A stretch of 64,000 nt of DNA from Halostagnicola sp. A-GB9-2 (GCF_030068615.1 NZ_JASJOC010000001.1:787045-851044); one strand, 5' to 3'. Shown: positions 34,536-43,229, counted from the stretch's first letter. Notes: generated by a model not told the origin, from the sequence alone. Made by a program: numbers and translations.

Positions 34536-35081
34536 ATGACCGACCAACCGCCCGCCGTCGAGCGCGAACTCGAGTCTCACGACGCGTTTACGCCCCGAGA
34601 CGATGGGGACGGACACCAACTCGAAACGACCGTCTTCGAGACGATCGTCACGGCCGACGAGGGCCAAGGAAAGCGCGACGGGAAGTTCCACGTCACAATC
34701 TCCGTTCCCACGCTCTCAGCCGCGACGAACGACGACGCCGGCCCTTCGGTCGATCAGATCGTCGAAGACGGCTGGTTCGAAACCCTCGAGCGTCGACTCG
34801 AGGATACCTTCTCGCTCGCCCATACGAGCACCCACGAAGCGCCCACGCTCGAGCGCGGTTCGGACGAGGTCCGCGTGATTCTCGAGTACGTCGCCTGGGA
34901 CGCCGGTGAGGGCGTCGAAGACGCGAAAACGCTAATCGAGTACGTCGAGGGAACCTACGCCCAGGGGATCGTCCCCGGCTACGAGTACGAGGGAGAGGCA
35001 GCGGCGTTGCTCGAGAACGCCCAGAGTCAAGGACAACAGGCAGCGGACGGGAACGGAGAGAGTGGCGGCATGCCGATGTAG
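34536..35081 (+). CDS. DUF5813 family protein
   Basis: This 181-residue haloarchaeal protein has ERELESHDAFTPRDDGDG at the N-terminus, then KFHVTISVPTLSAAT, VEDGWFETLERRLEDTFSLAH and VRVILEYVAWDAGEGVEDAK, which match the DUF5813 layout. The C-terminus is Gln/Gly-rich (QSQGQQAADGNGESGG). It is cytosolic and of unknown function. It is the last ordinary gene before the 4-kb accessory-looking segment that starts with repeat copy A. Confidence 0.8.
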   Translation: MTDQPPAVERELESHDAFTPRDDGDGHQLETTVFETIVTADEGQGKRDGKFHVTISVPTLSAATNDDAGPSVDQIVEDGWFETLERRLEDTFSLAHTSTHEAPTLERGSDEVRVILEYVAWDAGEGVEDAKTLIEYVEGTYAQGIVPGYEYEGEAAALLENAQSQGQQAADGNGESGGMPM

Positions 35082-35118
35082 ATCAGCGAAATCAGCGAAG
35101 AGGAAGACATCGAAAAGC

Positions 35119-35236
35119 TGTGGCCGGGAGTGCGACTCGAGGAACTCGAGAGTCGCACGACTCACTGTCAGGGCACACGCTGACAAGCCCTGCTTTACTT
35201 CGTTCAGCAGGACTACGGAAGAGCACGCTCTTCTGA
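35119..35236 (+). repeat. Intergenic repeat, copy A
   Basis: This copy shares TGTGGCCGGGAG at one end and a block of about 75 bases (with ACAAGCCCTGCTT and TTCGTTCAGCAGGACTACGG) at the other with the inverse complement of 39077-39240. The shared block holds two hairpins, CTGC/GCAG and GAAGAG-CACG-CTCTTC. The rest of the gene-free stretch 35082-35545 is AT-richer and holds no gene I can support. Confidence 0.75.
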
Positions 35237-35545
35237 GGGTTTCAGTCGATAGTAGCGCGGTTTCTCTATTCAGAATTACACCAGAAACGGAATCGGACAG
35301 TTCGGTCACTACACGTACTTATCGAGCGGCAGAATATCTATCAAATACAAGTGATGTTCACAGAAGAGTGCTGAATACAGAGCGCGAATGTTGTACGAGA
35401 TTCGGCTCGATTTGTGGAGGTAGTGATCGCTCAGTATAGTGGATAGAACGCGCATATTTGGGTGCATGGACGCGATAGAATACCGAACAACGATCAATCA
35501 GTCTATTCTCTATCCAAAAAAGTCCAGAAGGGAAATTCGTAGTGG

Positions 35546-35926
35546 CTATTTCTTGCGTTTTCCGGGATTGCGCTCTCCTCGCTTTCCTTTCTTTTTATCG
35601 GTATGGCCCGGCGGTCGCTTCTTCCTGCCTTTGCGTTTTCCGGGATTGCGCTCTCCTCGCTTTCCTTTCTTTTTATCGGTATGACCCGGCGGTCGCTTCT
35701 TCCTGCCTTTGCGTTTTCCGGGCTTGCGCTCTCCTCGCTTTCCTTTCTTTTTATCGGTATGGCCCGGCGGTCGCTTCTTCTTGTCTTTGTGCTTTTTGTC
35801 TTTTTTACTGTCTGCGGATACAACGCCACTGAATCCAATCAACGTAGCGCCGCCCAGCATCGCTGTTCGCAGTATTCCTCGTCGCGAGTCTCGGGCCCCT
35901 TCCGAGGCCGGATCAGGTTCTGTCAT
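35546..35926 (-). CDS. Tat-signal protein with highly basic Lys/Arg tandem repeats
   Basis: This 126-residue protein has a Tat-like signal (SRRGILRTAMLGGATLIGFSG, about 14-34). The mature part is a basic leader (SKKDKKHKDKK) plus three near-identical 26-residue repeats containing KKRPPGHTDKKKGKRGER and NPGKRKGR. The DNA repeats are 78 bases long and almost identical. About half the mature residues are Lys or Arg, which is striking in an acidic proteome. It probably binds a polyanion such as the S-layer, glycan or extracellular DNA, but this is inference. The ATG at 35926 (MTEPDPAS) is chosen over a longer frame. It lies inside the segment bounded by repeats A and B. Confidence 0.7.
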   Translation of the reverse strand: MTEPDPASEGARDSRRGILRTAMLGGATLIGFSGVVSADSKKDKKHKDKKKRPPGHTDKKKGKRGERKPGKRKGRKKRPPGHTDKKKGKRGERNPGKRKGRKKRPPGHTDKKKGKRGERNPGKRKK

Positions 35927-36980
35927 TTGGTACATCCGGGCAGCCGACCTATGCATGCGTATTGCCGGTCGATCCTGCCCACCACAGTGGGTATTGACCC
36001 TGTTATTAAATAGAGAAGTGTGTTTCAATTACCATCCGCAACTGATATCGAACCCGACGCACTGGTTCCGAGTTAAAGATTATCTACTACCGAAGGTGTC
36101 TACAGTCAGCTAATATGGCCATATAACATATCGCAGGAAAACAGTTTGAGACGACAAAGAGGCACGGAGAACGTTCTGGAAAACGAATATTATTTCTGTT
36201 TTCCACTGTAGGACCGCTTATCGACCAACTCGGAATATACCCTAAACAAGACATCTACGTGTCTAAGGACTAACTTTGTGTTCTGGCCGATAGTTTTTCT
36301 GGCTGGTAGAAGCCACTTTTGCAACCACAATTTGACTCTCAATATAGATGGCACGACCATTACGAATCATATGTAAGAAGACATTATACTATATAAAATA
36401 TCTTCTTCAGATGACTTCCAGAATACGTCATATAAACATCTGTTTACATTCGGGAACAGATCGGTTATGAGTGGCGCATCAATATCAGGTTGCCAGGTGA
36501 AACTGACGATCCGCCTTCTCCAGTCAAGTATTTGTAGCGGTCTCGTAGTCCTCCTGTTCGTCATATTGCGACGTCATATCACACACCAGACTATTCATCT
36601 TGTGGGTATGTGCCGTAGCTTAGAGGCTACGATATCTGAGCCGCCAGACAGTGCCTGCACTGAACACTCAACACTCCACGATAATTCCCTATAGTTCGTG
36701 CTACATTTGCGTCTTCTATTCAACACGACTCTATCAACACCCTGATAAATGAATCAGCGCTAAGTTCGCACATATACTGATCAGCTGATTCAGTGCAGAC
36801 TCTCTGGAACAAACTAATCAGTTTGCTACAGCTATTCTCTCTATTCAGCACGCGACTCTTGACAGTCAGTAGATAGGCCGATAGCTCTGCTGGTAATGCT
36901 CTCACACGTGCTGAACGCGAGTTTTACGGGATACTTTGAATAAAGAAACCGGATTACTAACTACTGGTTTACCGAACGAC
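35927..36980. other. AT-rich, gene-poor kilobase
   Basis: Base composition changes sharply to AT-rich, especially 36110-36420 and 36700-36900. The short ORFs (for example 36367-36564 minus, 36467-36694 plus, 36720-36905 minus) have neither acidic composition nor haloarchaeal codon use. Strings such as CTCTATTCAGCACGCGACTCTTGAC near 36838 have a weak echo near 35265. It could be the remnant of an insertion or a long regulatory region. No transposase is recognisable. Confidence 0.5.
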
Positions 36981-37125
36981 GGCACGCTGTCGGCGTCGCC
37001 GCCAGCGTGCCAGAGCGTGGTTCGAAAGACGCCTCGGCGTCTTTCGTCACTAAGCGGGATCGAAGATCCCGCGAGGTCGGCGAACCCTTCGGTTCGCTTG
37101 ATCACGAGAGAGCTTTGCTCTCTCG
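36981..37125. repeat. Array of five short-loop hairpins
   Basis: Five perfect or near-perfect hairpins follow one another: GGCACGCTG/CAGCGTGCC (36981-37011), CGAAAGACGCC/GGCGTCTTTCG (37023-37046), GCGGGATC/GATCCCGC (37054-37072), GCGAACC/GGTTCGC (37080-37097) and CGAGAGAGC/GCTCTCTCG (37105-37125). Most loops are 2-4 bases. They lie just downstream of the minus-strand Lrp-trkA operon, so they could form at the end of its transcript. Confidence 0.75.
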
Positions 37126-37161
37126 AACGACAGCCTAAAAGTTTGGTATGAAACTTCGTTT

Positions 37162-37392
37162 TTAGTCCATCGCAATGTACGTCTGCGTATCCTCAACGCC
37201 GCTGATTCCCTGTATTTGGTTCGCCGCGATCTCCTTGACCGCCGCGGGCGTCTCGACCCTGGCTTTCGCGATGATATCGACGTCGCCGGCGACGATGTGG
37301 GCTGATTTGACGCCCTCGATCGTTTCGATGTTGTCCCGCAGTCGATCCGCCTCGCCCGTATTCGCCTTGACCATAATGAATGCTGTAACCAT
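37162..37392 (-). CDS. Stand-alone Lrp/AsnC ligand-binding (RAM) protein
   Basis: This 76-residue protein consists only of the RAM domain of Lrp/AsnC regulators; there is no HTH. Family features are AFIMVKANTGEADRLRDNI, GVKSAHIVAGDVDIIAKA and GVEDTQTYIAMD. Such proteins bind amino acids or modulate partner regulators. Its start codon overlaps the stop of the upstream trkA-like gene by one base, so they form an operon. A close paralogue at 38508-38738 is divergent on the other side of trkA. Confidence 0.9.
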   Translation of the reverse strand: MVTAFIMVKANTGEADRLRDNIETIEGVKSAHIVAGDVDIIAKARVETPAAVKEIAANQIQGISGVEDTQTYIAMD

Positions 37393-38138
37393 CAGTTGGC
37401 ACCTCCAGTGTTCGCCTCCGTGTCTTCGGTCGTCGTTCCACTCTCGATATCCGCCCCCTGCTCTGCCTCCGCCCGGCCTCGAGTCTTGCCGACAACGATC
37501 TGGCGAACGTCGCTCAGCACCGCGAAATCCGCGAGTACGACCAGCCGATCACCCACCTCGAGCGATTCGTCGGCCGTCGGGATCTCGAGGTCACCGTCGG
37601 TCTTGCCGAACGCGAGAACGGTCGAATCCGCGGGTAGTTGCAATTCGCTGATCGTGTAGCCGTTGATCGGAGCCTCCTCGGTGATCGTCAACTCGACGAC
37701 CTGCAGGTGCTGTGCGATGTCGGCGATGGCCCGAATCGTGCCGCCCAGCAGGGCGTTTTTCGCGCCCATCGCGCCGAGGCGTTCGGGGTAGATCACCTCG
37801 TCGACGACGTCGGCGTACTTCCGATAGATCCGCTCGCGGTACTCCTCGTCGATGCGCAAGATTGTGCGACAACCGTAGTGGTCGGCGATCAGACACGCCG
37901 AGAAGTTGACGTTCAGGTCGCCGGTCAGCGCACCGACGGCGTCGGCGTCCTCGACGCCCGCCTCCTCAAGAAGCGCCTCTTGGGAGCCGTCGCCGTCGAT
38001 GACGGTAAATCCCTGATTGCGGGCTCGATTGGCCGTGGCCTCGTCTCGTTCGATCAACGTCACCTCGTGGCCTTCCTCGCCCAGGACGCGGGCGGTGCGC
38101 AAGCCGACCCGTCCAGCCCCGATTATTACGAACCGCAT
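37392..38138 (-). CDS. trkA: TrkA-type NAD-binding K+ channel/transporter regulator
   Basis: This 248-residue protein has an RCK_N Rossmann domain, MRFVIIGAGRVGLRTARVLGEEG, with GAGRVG binding NAD(H), then VIDGDGSQEALLEEAGVEDADAV. An RCK_C (TrkA_C) domain follows (about 140-220; VVELTITEEAPINGYTISELQLP, VGDRLVVLADFAVLSDV). The C-terminus is an acidic tail. It should gate a Trk/Ktr-type K+ uptake channel in response to nucleotides; no channel gene is adjacent. It is translationally coupled to the RAM-domain protein downstream. Confidence 0.9.
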   Translation of the reverse strand: MRFVIIGAGRVGLRTARVLGEEGHEVTLIERDEATANRARNQGFTVIDGDGSQEALLEEAGVEDADAVGALTGDLNVNFSACLIADHYGCRTILRIDEEYRERIYRKYADVVDEVIYPERLGAMGAKNALLGGTIRAIADIAQHLQVVELTITEEAPINGYTISELQLPADSTVLAFGKTDGDLEIPTADESLEVGDRLVVLADFAVLSDVRQIVVGKTRGRAEAEQGADIESGTTTEDTEANTGGAN

Positions 38139-38507
38139 GGACTGGGGTACGCTCGCCCCCGTGAATAAGTTTGCCCTGCGTTAGCGAATCACTCGGAGTG
38201 TCTGGAACGCTGTCCCATTTCGCCGTGTTCGGCTCATAAAGCCTGTTGAACGCCCAACGAACAGGGTCGGGAGGATACGGAGGTAGTGGAGAAACTCGAG
38301 CGAGAATCGTCCGTCTCCCCCCGGACCGTCATTTCCCGAGCGGGCGCTTCGTTACGAAATCACGACATCGAGCGGGCGATTGCTCGCGTTTCCGACGACC
38401 TGACTCACGCCGTTGTCAGCGGACTGACAGAGGACAATTCGTCCTCCCGGGGGCGTTCGATTCGGGCAAAGGCTTTAGTCGTGCCAGAGAGTACCACACC
38501 TCGAGCA
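38139..38507. promoter_or_regulatory. Divergent promoter region of trkA and the second RAM gene
   Basis: This spacer of about 370 bases must hold both promoters. An AAAGGCTTTAG sequence at about 38468-38478 lies 30 bases before the ATG at 38508 and fits an archaeal TATA box for a leaderless message. The open frame from 38286 into the RAM gene has poor codon use and is not taken as coding. Confidence 0.5.
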
Positions 38508-38738
38508 ATGGTTCACGCCTTCATCATGGTGAAGACGGCCGCCGGGAAATCCGAGCACCTGCTCGAGGAGATTCGGGGGCTCGAGCAGGTCGCGGAGGCC
38601 CACATCGTCGCCGGCACCTACGACATCATCGCCGAAGTCGACGTCCCCGAAGTCTACGACGTGTTACAGACGGCCTCCTCGGACGTGCAGGGCCTCGAGG
38701 GCGTGGCCGATACGAAGACGTACATCGGGATGGACTAA
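38508..38738 (+). CDS. Stand-alone Lrp/AsnC ligand-binding (RAM) protein, paralogue
   Basis: This 76-residue protein is the same length as its neighbour and clearly homologous: AFIMVKTAAGKSEHLLEEI, AEAHIVAGTYDIIAEVDV and GVADTKTYIGMD. There is no HTH. It is divergently transcribed from the trkA-RAM operon. Sequences just after the stop (ACACCAAACTTTTG) mirror those after the other RAM gene (ATACCAAACTTTTA in the same orientation), so the duplication probably included the 3' flank. Confidence 0.9.
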   Translation: MVHAFIMVKTAAGKSEHLLEEIRGLEQVAEAHIVAGTYDIIAEVDVPEVYDVLQTASSDVQGLEGVADTKTYIGMD

Positions 38739-39264
38739 TGAGCGAAATTTGACACCAAACTTTTGCTCTGCGGGCACGGCAAGCCGCGCCCTCGGCAAAA
38801 CGTTGATGAAAAGCACCGGAAGACGTTCCAGTTCACTCCGTTCACGGGCTGTGACTTCCGAGCCTTCGTTCGCTCTCGGTCACGAAGACACTCCTCTCCC
38901 CGCCGTTCACTGCGTTTGCTCTCGGTCGGTCGTCGGCCCGCTCGGTCGCGGATCGACCTCGCGGCACAATATGGTTGAGCCGCCTGCCCTTCCCCGCTGA
39001 GCGAACGCGTCGCGTTCGCGAGGTCGTCGGGCGGCGTGCCGGCCGACTGCTCGAGGGACCACTGGTCCCTCATAGCTCGGAAGAGCGTGCTCTTCCGTAG
39101 TCCTGCTGAACGAAGTGAAGCAGGGCTTGTCAGAGTGTGCGCTGTCGGTGACTCAGACGCCTCTCGAGTGCTTGAGGCGTGCTTTGCGGCTTCGCCACTC
39201 CGCTTCGAGGTCCTGTGGACCTCGCAGCTCCCGGCCACAACACACTGACCGCTTGTTCCTCGAG
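38739..39264. other. Hairpin-rich gene-free stretch
   Basis: More than 500 bases are without a credible gene. Short-loop hairpins recur, such as GCGAACGCG/CGCGTTCGC near 39002-39020, GAGGGACC-ACT-GGTCCCTC near 39054-39072 and GAAGAG-CGTG-CTCTTC near 39080-39095. The style is the same as the array at 36981-37125. The right-hand part is repeat copy B. Confidence 0.6.
39077..39240 (-). repeat. Intergenic repeat, copy B (inverted relative to A)
   Basis: The inverse complement matches copy A (35119-35236) over about 75 bases (including AAGCCCTGCTT, ACTTCGTTCAGCAGGACTACGG and GAAGAGCACGCTCTTC) and again at TGTGGCCGGGAG. B has about 45 extra bases in the middle with additional hairpins. The two copies bound a 4-kb segment. 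Confidence 0.75.
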
Positions 39265-39861
39265 TTACCCTCCGAGCGCGTTCTGGAGAACGTTCTCGAC
39301 CTGTTCGAGAACCGCTTCCGGTGACTGCGACGCATCGATTCGGACGAATCGATTCGGATTTTGGTCGATAAGTCGTTCGTAATTCTCTTGGACTGACTCG
39401 AGATACTCGGCGTGTTCGAACTTGTTCGTCGACCCGGCGCGAGCCGCGGCGGTTTCGGGATCGAGATCCAGATAGATCGTCAGGTCGGGGTCGATCGAAA
39501 ACGCGCGGTGGATGCCGACGACGTACTCGAGGGGGCGAGTGATCTCTCCCTCGAGGGTCGCCCCCTGGTAGGCGTATCGAGAGTCCGAATAGCGATCGGA
39601 GATCACGAGATCGCCCGATTCAAGGGCCGGTTCGATGATCCGCGAGAGATGATCCGCGTGGTCTGCGGTGTAAAGAAACAGTTCGGCGATCGAATCCGCG
39701 TCCTCGTCCTCGATCGAGCGATAAACGGCCTCGCCGTACCACGACCCCGTCGGACCGGACGTGGGCTCGGTGGTGAACGTCGCGTCGGGATATACGTCGT
39801 GGAGGGCCTCCCAGACTGTCGATTTCCCGCTTCCGTCCAATCCCTCGAGCGTGACGAGCAT
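39265..39861 (-). CDS. tmk: dTMP kinase
   Basis: This 198-residue thymidylate kinase phosphorylates dTMP to dTDP. The P-loop is [11 protein letters not shown] (residues 5-15), the substrate-binding and LID parts include [27 protein letters not shown] (DR[YH] motif), and [17 protein letters not shown]. The ATG at 39861 ([10 protein letters not shown]) is chosen because the P-loop strand must start there; nine upstream codons are dropped. Length is typical. The 3' end runs into repeat copy B. Confidence 0.92.
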   Translation of the reverse strand: MLVTLEGLDGSGKSTVWEALHDVYPDATFTTEPTSGPTGSWYGEAVYRSIEDEDADSIAELFLYTADHADHLSRIIEPALESGDLVISDRYSDSRYAYQGATLEGEITRPLEYVVGIHRAFSIDPDLTIYLDLDPETAAARAGSTNKFEHAEYLESVQENYERLIDQNPNRFVRIDASQSPEAVLEQVENVLQNALGG

Positions 39862-40012
39862 GTCCGGAGTTCGCGGCGGTGAATACAATAATCCTCCGAG
39901 ACGGTCGCGGCCGCACGCTCTTCGAGTACGGTCGAGAACGCACCCTCAAGCACAGTCGAGGGAAACCTGTGTAGGCGACCGACTTTTATTTATTCGAGCC
40001 CACATATTGCCT

Positions 40013-40930
40013 ATGAACGTCCTCGTCACCGGCGGAACCGGGTTCATCGGGACGAATCTGTGCGAAGAACTCGCGAGTCGCGGCCACGACGTGACCGCAC
40101 TGTCGCGGCGTCCGGACGACGGCTCGCTCCCCGCAGGGGTCGACGTCGCGATGGGCGACGTCAGCGCGTACGACTCGATCGCGGATACCGTCGCCGAACA
40201 CGACGCAGTGATCAACCTCGTCGCGCTCTCGCCGCTGTTCCAGCCCAACGGTGATACGAGCCACGAGGAGGTCCATCTCGAGGGAACGAAAAACCTCGTT
40301 CGCGCCGCAGAGGAGGGCGACACCGACCGTTTCGTCCAGATGAGCGCGCTCGACGCCCATCCTCACGCCGAAACAGCCTACCTCCGGACGAAAGGGCGTG
40401 CCGAGGAGGTCATCCGGGATTCGACACTCGAGTGGACAATCTTCCGGCCCTCGGTCGTCTTCGGCGACGGAGCGGAGTTCGTCGAGTTCACGAAGACGCT
40501 GACGACGCCGTACGTGACCGGACTGCCGGGCGGCGGGAAAACGCCGTTCCAGCCGATCTGGGTCGAGGATCTCGTTCCGATGCTGGCCGATGCCGTCGAA
40601 GACGGTGAACACGTTGGCCAGACCTACGAGATCGGTGGCCCCGATGTGTACACCTTAGCGGAGGTGACGAAACTCGCCTACGAAGCAGACGGCAGATCCG
40701 TCGCGGTCCTCCCGATCCCGACGGCGCTTGCGAACGTCGGACTCTCCGCGGTCGGCCCCGTTCCGTTCGTCCCCTTCGGACCGGATCAGGCTCGAGCGCT
40801 CGAAATAGACAACACCGTCTCGGAGAACAACATTTCGGCGTTCGGAGTCAACGAAGCCGAACTCAGGACTCTTCCGGATTATCTCGGCGTGAACGCGAGA
40901 GATCCGGAGCGAACTGCGTCGGTTTCGTAA
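40013..40930 (+). CDS. NDUFA9-like NAD(P)-binding protein (atypical SDR)
   Basis: This 305-residue protein has an N-terminal Rossmann motif MNVLVTGGTGFIGTNLCEEL and AVINLVALSPLFQPNG, matching the complex I NDUFA9/39-kDa-like atypical SDR group. FVQMSALDAHPHAETAYLRTK carries the modified active-site region, and IFRPSVVFGDGAEF is the family signature. In haloarchaea these are free-standing and their role is unclear; nucleotide binding is secure, catalysis is not. The ATG at 40013 is preferred to the long upstream extension. It is divergent from tmk. Confidence 0.85.
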   Translation: MNVLVTGGTGFIGTNLCEELASRGHDVTALSRRPDDGSLPAGVDVAMGDVSAYDSIADTVAEHDAVINLVALSPLFQPNGDTSHEEVHLEGTKNLVRAAEEGDTDRFVQMSALDAHPHAETAYLRTKGRAEEVIRDSTLEWTIFRPSVVFGDGAEFVEFTKTLTTPYVTGLPGGGKTPFQPIWVEDLVPMLADAVEDGEHVGQTYEIGGPDVYTLAEVTKLAYEADGRSVAVLPIPTALANVGLSAVGPVPFVPFGPDQARALEIDNTVSENNISAFGVNEAELRTLPDYLGVNARDPERTASVS

Positions 40931-41120
40931 CTGCGGTTGTAGTCCGTTGGCCCGAAAATCATGGTGTTTGTTAACACACCATGCCGCCCAAAGATTAATA
41001 TAAATATTCAATCTCAGGGCCGATGAAACTGTTTTATCTTTGCAATAACTCCCTTGAACCCTGCTCCCGTCTTGCGTTTTTGTCGAATAGTTTGAATCCG
41101 TGAAACTCACACCAACACAA

Positions 41121-41129
41121 GCTTTATAT
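41121..41129 (+). promoter_or_regulatory. Candidate cetZ1 TATA box
   Basis: GCTTTATAT lies about 45 bases before the cetZ1 ATG in a clearly AT-richer stretch. With transcription starting 25-30 bases downstream, the leader would be about 20 bases. Confidence 0.5.
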
Positions 41130-41173
41130 CCCTGATTGCTCTGATTTCAATTCACGGAGCCCCCTAATCAATT

Positions 41174-42352
41174 ATGAAGCTGGCGATGATCGGATTCGGA
41201 CAGGCCGGTGGCAAGATCGTCGATCGATTCCTCGAATACGACGATCAAACCAACAGCGGAATCGTCCGTGCGGCGATCGCTGTTAACTCCGCGAAAGCGG
41301 ATCTCATCGGATTGGACCGAATACCAGAGGAGAATCGAGTACTCATCGGCCAGGCCCGAGTAAAGGGCCACGGCGTGGGTGCAGACAACGAGCTCGGCGC
41401 GGAAATCGCCGAGGAAGACATCGACGAGGTCCAGAACGCGATCGATGCAATTCCGACCCATGAGGTCGATGCGTTCTTGGTCGTCTCGGGAATGGGCGGC
41501 GGAACCGGTTCCGGCGGTGCCCCAGTCCTGGCGAAACACCTCAAACGGATCTACACCATTCCGGTCTACGGACTTGGTGTGCTTCCGGGAACGGACGAAG
41601 GGGGTATCTACACCCTTAACGCCGCACGGTCGTTCCAGACGTTCGTCCGCGAAGTCGATAACTTGCTGGTCTTCGACAACGACTCGTGGCGACAGACCGG
41701 CGAATCGGTCGAAGGCGGATACGACCAGATCAACGAAGAGATCGTCAGACGGTTCGGCGTCCTCTTTGGGGCCGGCGAGGTCGGCGACGGACAGGAGGTC
41801 GCAGAGAGCGTCGTCGACTCCTCGGAGATCATTAACACGCTCTCCGGCGGCGGCGTCTCGACGGTCGGCTACGCCTCGGAGGAGGTCGAGCTCAACACGA
41901 GCGGCGGCCTGCTCTCGCGGTTCACCGGCGGCGATGGCGGCGGTGACGGCCTCGACGCCGCAAACACCACGAACCGAATCACGAGTCTCGTTCGAAAAGC
42001 GGCGCTCGGTCGACTCACGCTACCCTGTGAGATCGAAGGCACCGAGCGCGCGCTGCTGGTTCTCTCCGGACCCTCGGAGTATCTGAACCGGAAAGGCATC
42101 GAACGCGGCCGGAAGTGGCTCGAGGAGGAGACCGGCAGCATGGAGGTTCGCGGCGGTGACTTCCCGCGAAACGAACCAGAAGTCTCGGCGGCGATCTTGC
42201 TCTCGGGCGTCACGAACGTGCCCCGAATCAAGCGCCTCCAGCAGGTCGCCATCGAGGCACAGGACAACATGGACGACATTCAGGAGGAAAGCGAAGAGAA
42301 CCTCGAGGAACTCGTCGAAGACGACGAGGACGAACTCGAGCCGCTGTTCTAG
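41174..42352 (+). CDS. cetZ1: Tubulin/FtsZ-family protein CetZ1
   Basis: This 392-residue protein starts MKLAMIGFGQAGGKIVDRFLEY and has the tubulin-signature loop SGMGGGTGSGGAPVLAKHL (GGGTGSG at 108-114). Further CetZ features are VYGLGVLPGTDEGGIYTLNA and NNLLVFDND-like DNLLVFDNDSWRQTGESVEGGYDQIN. The C-terminal tail is acidic (about 360-392). CetZ1 polymerises with GTP and controls cell shape and motility in Haloferax. The downstream neighbours cofC and cofG are, as I recall, the same as in Haloferax, supporting orthology with cetZ1 rather than other CetZ paralogues. Confidence 0.92.
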   Translation: MKLAMIGFGQAGGKIVDRFLEYDDQTNSGIVRAAIAVNSAKADLIGLDRIPEENRVLIGQARVKGHGVGADNELGAEIAEEDIDEVQNAIDAIPTHEVDAFLVVSGMGGGTGSGGAPVLAKHLKRIYTIPVYGLGVLPGTDEGGIYTLNAARSFQTFVREVDNLLVFDNDSWRQTGESVEGGYDQINEEIVRRFGVLFGAGEVGDGQEVAESVVDSSEIINTLSGGGVSTVGYASEEVELNTSGGLLSRFTGGDGGGDGLDAANTTNRITSLVRKAALGRLTLPCEIEGTERALLVLSGPSEYLNRKGIERGRKWLEEETGSMEVRGGDFPRNEPEVSAAILLSGVTNVPRIKRLQQVAIEAQDNMDDIQEESEENLEELVEDDEDELEPLF

Positions 42353-42575
42353 GCGACTCGCCGCACGATTGCGGCGGGACGCCAGAAACAGCGAGTTGGC
42401 GCGGAACCCCCTCGCCAGCAGCTCTCGGCGGGTGCCGCCCGGGGGGACGGTGCCCGTTCGGCCGACTACTGCGCTTTTCTACGACGTGATCGAGGGTGAT
42501 CGCGTCGGTGCTAATTAAAATCGGATTCCAGTGGGTTCGACGTATTTTTGAGCGCGTGCGACGAAAAATCGACAG

Positions 42576-43229
42576 ATGCACGTCGTCGTTCCGTATGCTC
42601 CGGACGCGCCGAAAACGCGCCTCGAGCCGGTGTTATCCCCAGCGGAACGCTCGACACTCGCTCGAGTCATGCTCGAGGACGTGCTCGATTCGATTCGAGG
42701 GACGGGCCACGAGCCGACGATACTCTCGACGGAACCGCTCGAGATCGACGCGCCGGTGACCGTCGACGAGCGACCGTTGACGGAGGCGGTCAACGCCGCG
42801 CTGGGATCGAGAATTCGCACAGCGTCGACCGAATCGGGAACGCCAGAAGCAATCGCCATCGTCATGGCCGATCTGGCGCTGACGACACCCGACGCGCTCG
42901 AGAAACTCTTTGCACCCGAAACGGATGTCGTGATCGCACCGGGCCGAGGCGTCGGAACAAACGCGCTGGTGGTCCGTCACCCAGAGTTTCGGGTCGACTA
43001 CCACGGCGGATCCTACCTCGATCACCGCCAGATTGCCGAGGAAGTCGATGCTACTCTCGAGACGGTGGACTCGTTCCGGCTGGGCACAGATATCGACGAA
43101 CCGGCGGATCTGGTGGAAGTACTCGTTCACGGAACGGGAAACACGCCCGAGTGCCTCCGCGAGTTCGGCTTCGAACTCGATTCTCGAGAGGGACGCCTCG
43201 AGGTCGTTCGCTCCGCCGAACTCCGATAA
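42576..43229 (+). CDS. cofC: 2-phospho-L-lactate guanylyltransferase
   Basis: This 217-residue protein is CofC of coenzyme F420 synthesis, activating 2-phospholactate (or a related acid) with GTP. It starts MHVVVPYAPDAPKTRLEPVLSPAERSTLA, with the nucleotide-binding PxxxxKTRL loop of this nucleotidyltransferase fold. Other conserved parts are IAIVMADLALTTPDALE and DVVIAPGRGVGTNALVVRHP, then FRVDYHGGSYLDH. It precedes cofG by about 86 bases in the same direction, consistent with an F420 operon. Confidence 0.92.
   Translation: MHVVVPYAPDAPKTRLEPVLSPAERSTLARVMLEDVLDSIRGTGHEPTILSTEPLEIDAPVTVDERPLTEAVNAALGSRIRTASTESGTPEAIAIVMADLALTTPDALEKLFAPETDVVIAPGRGVGTNALVVRHPEFRVDYHGGSYLDHRQIAEEVDATLETVDSFRLGTDIDEPADLVEVLVHGTGNTPECLREFGFELDSREGRLEVVRSAELR

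Noticed and set aside
35603..36013. Hydrophobic repeat ORF on the plus strand
   Set aside because: It is the antisense reading of the Lys/Arg repeats; the minus-strand frame has a Tat signal, a good start and a sensible stop.
36467..36694. 75-residue ORF in the AT-rich island
   Set aside because: Non-acidic, AT-rich codons and no similarity to any motif I know; expected by chance in such DNA.
38286..38507. Longer start for the second RAM gene, adding 74 residues
   Set aside because: Codon use and composition are not haloarchaeal, the paralogue has the same 76-residue length, and a TATA-like sequence lies just before the ATG at 38508.
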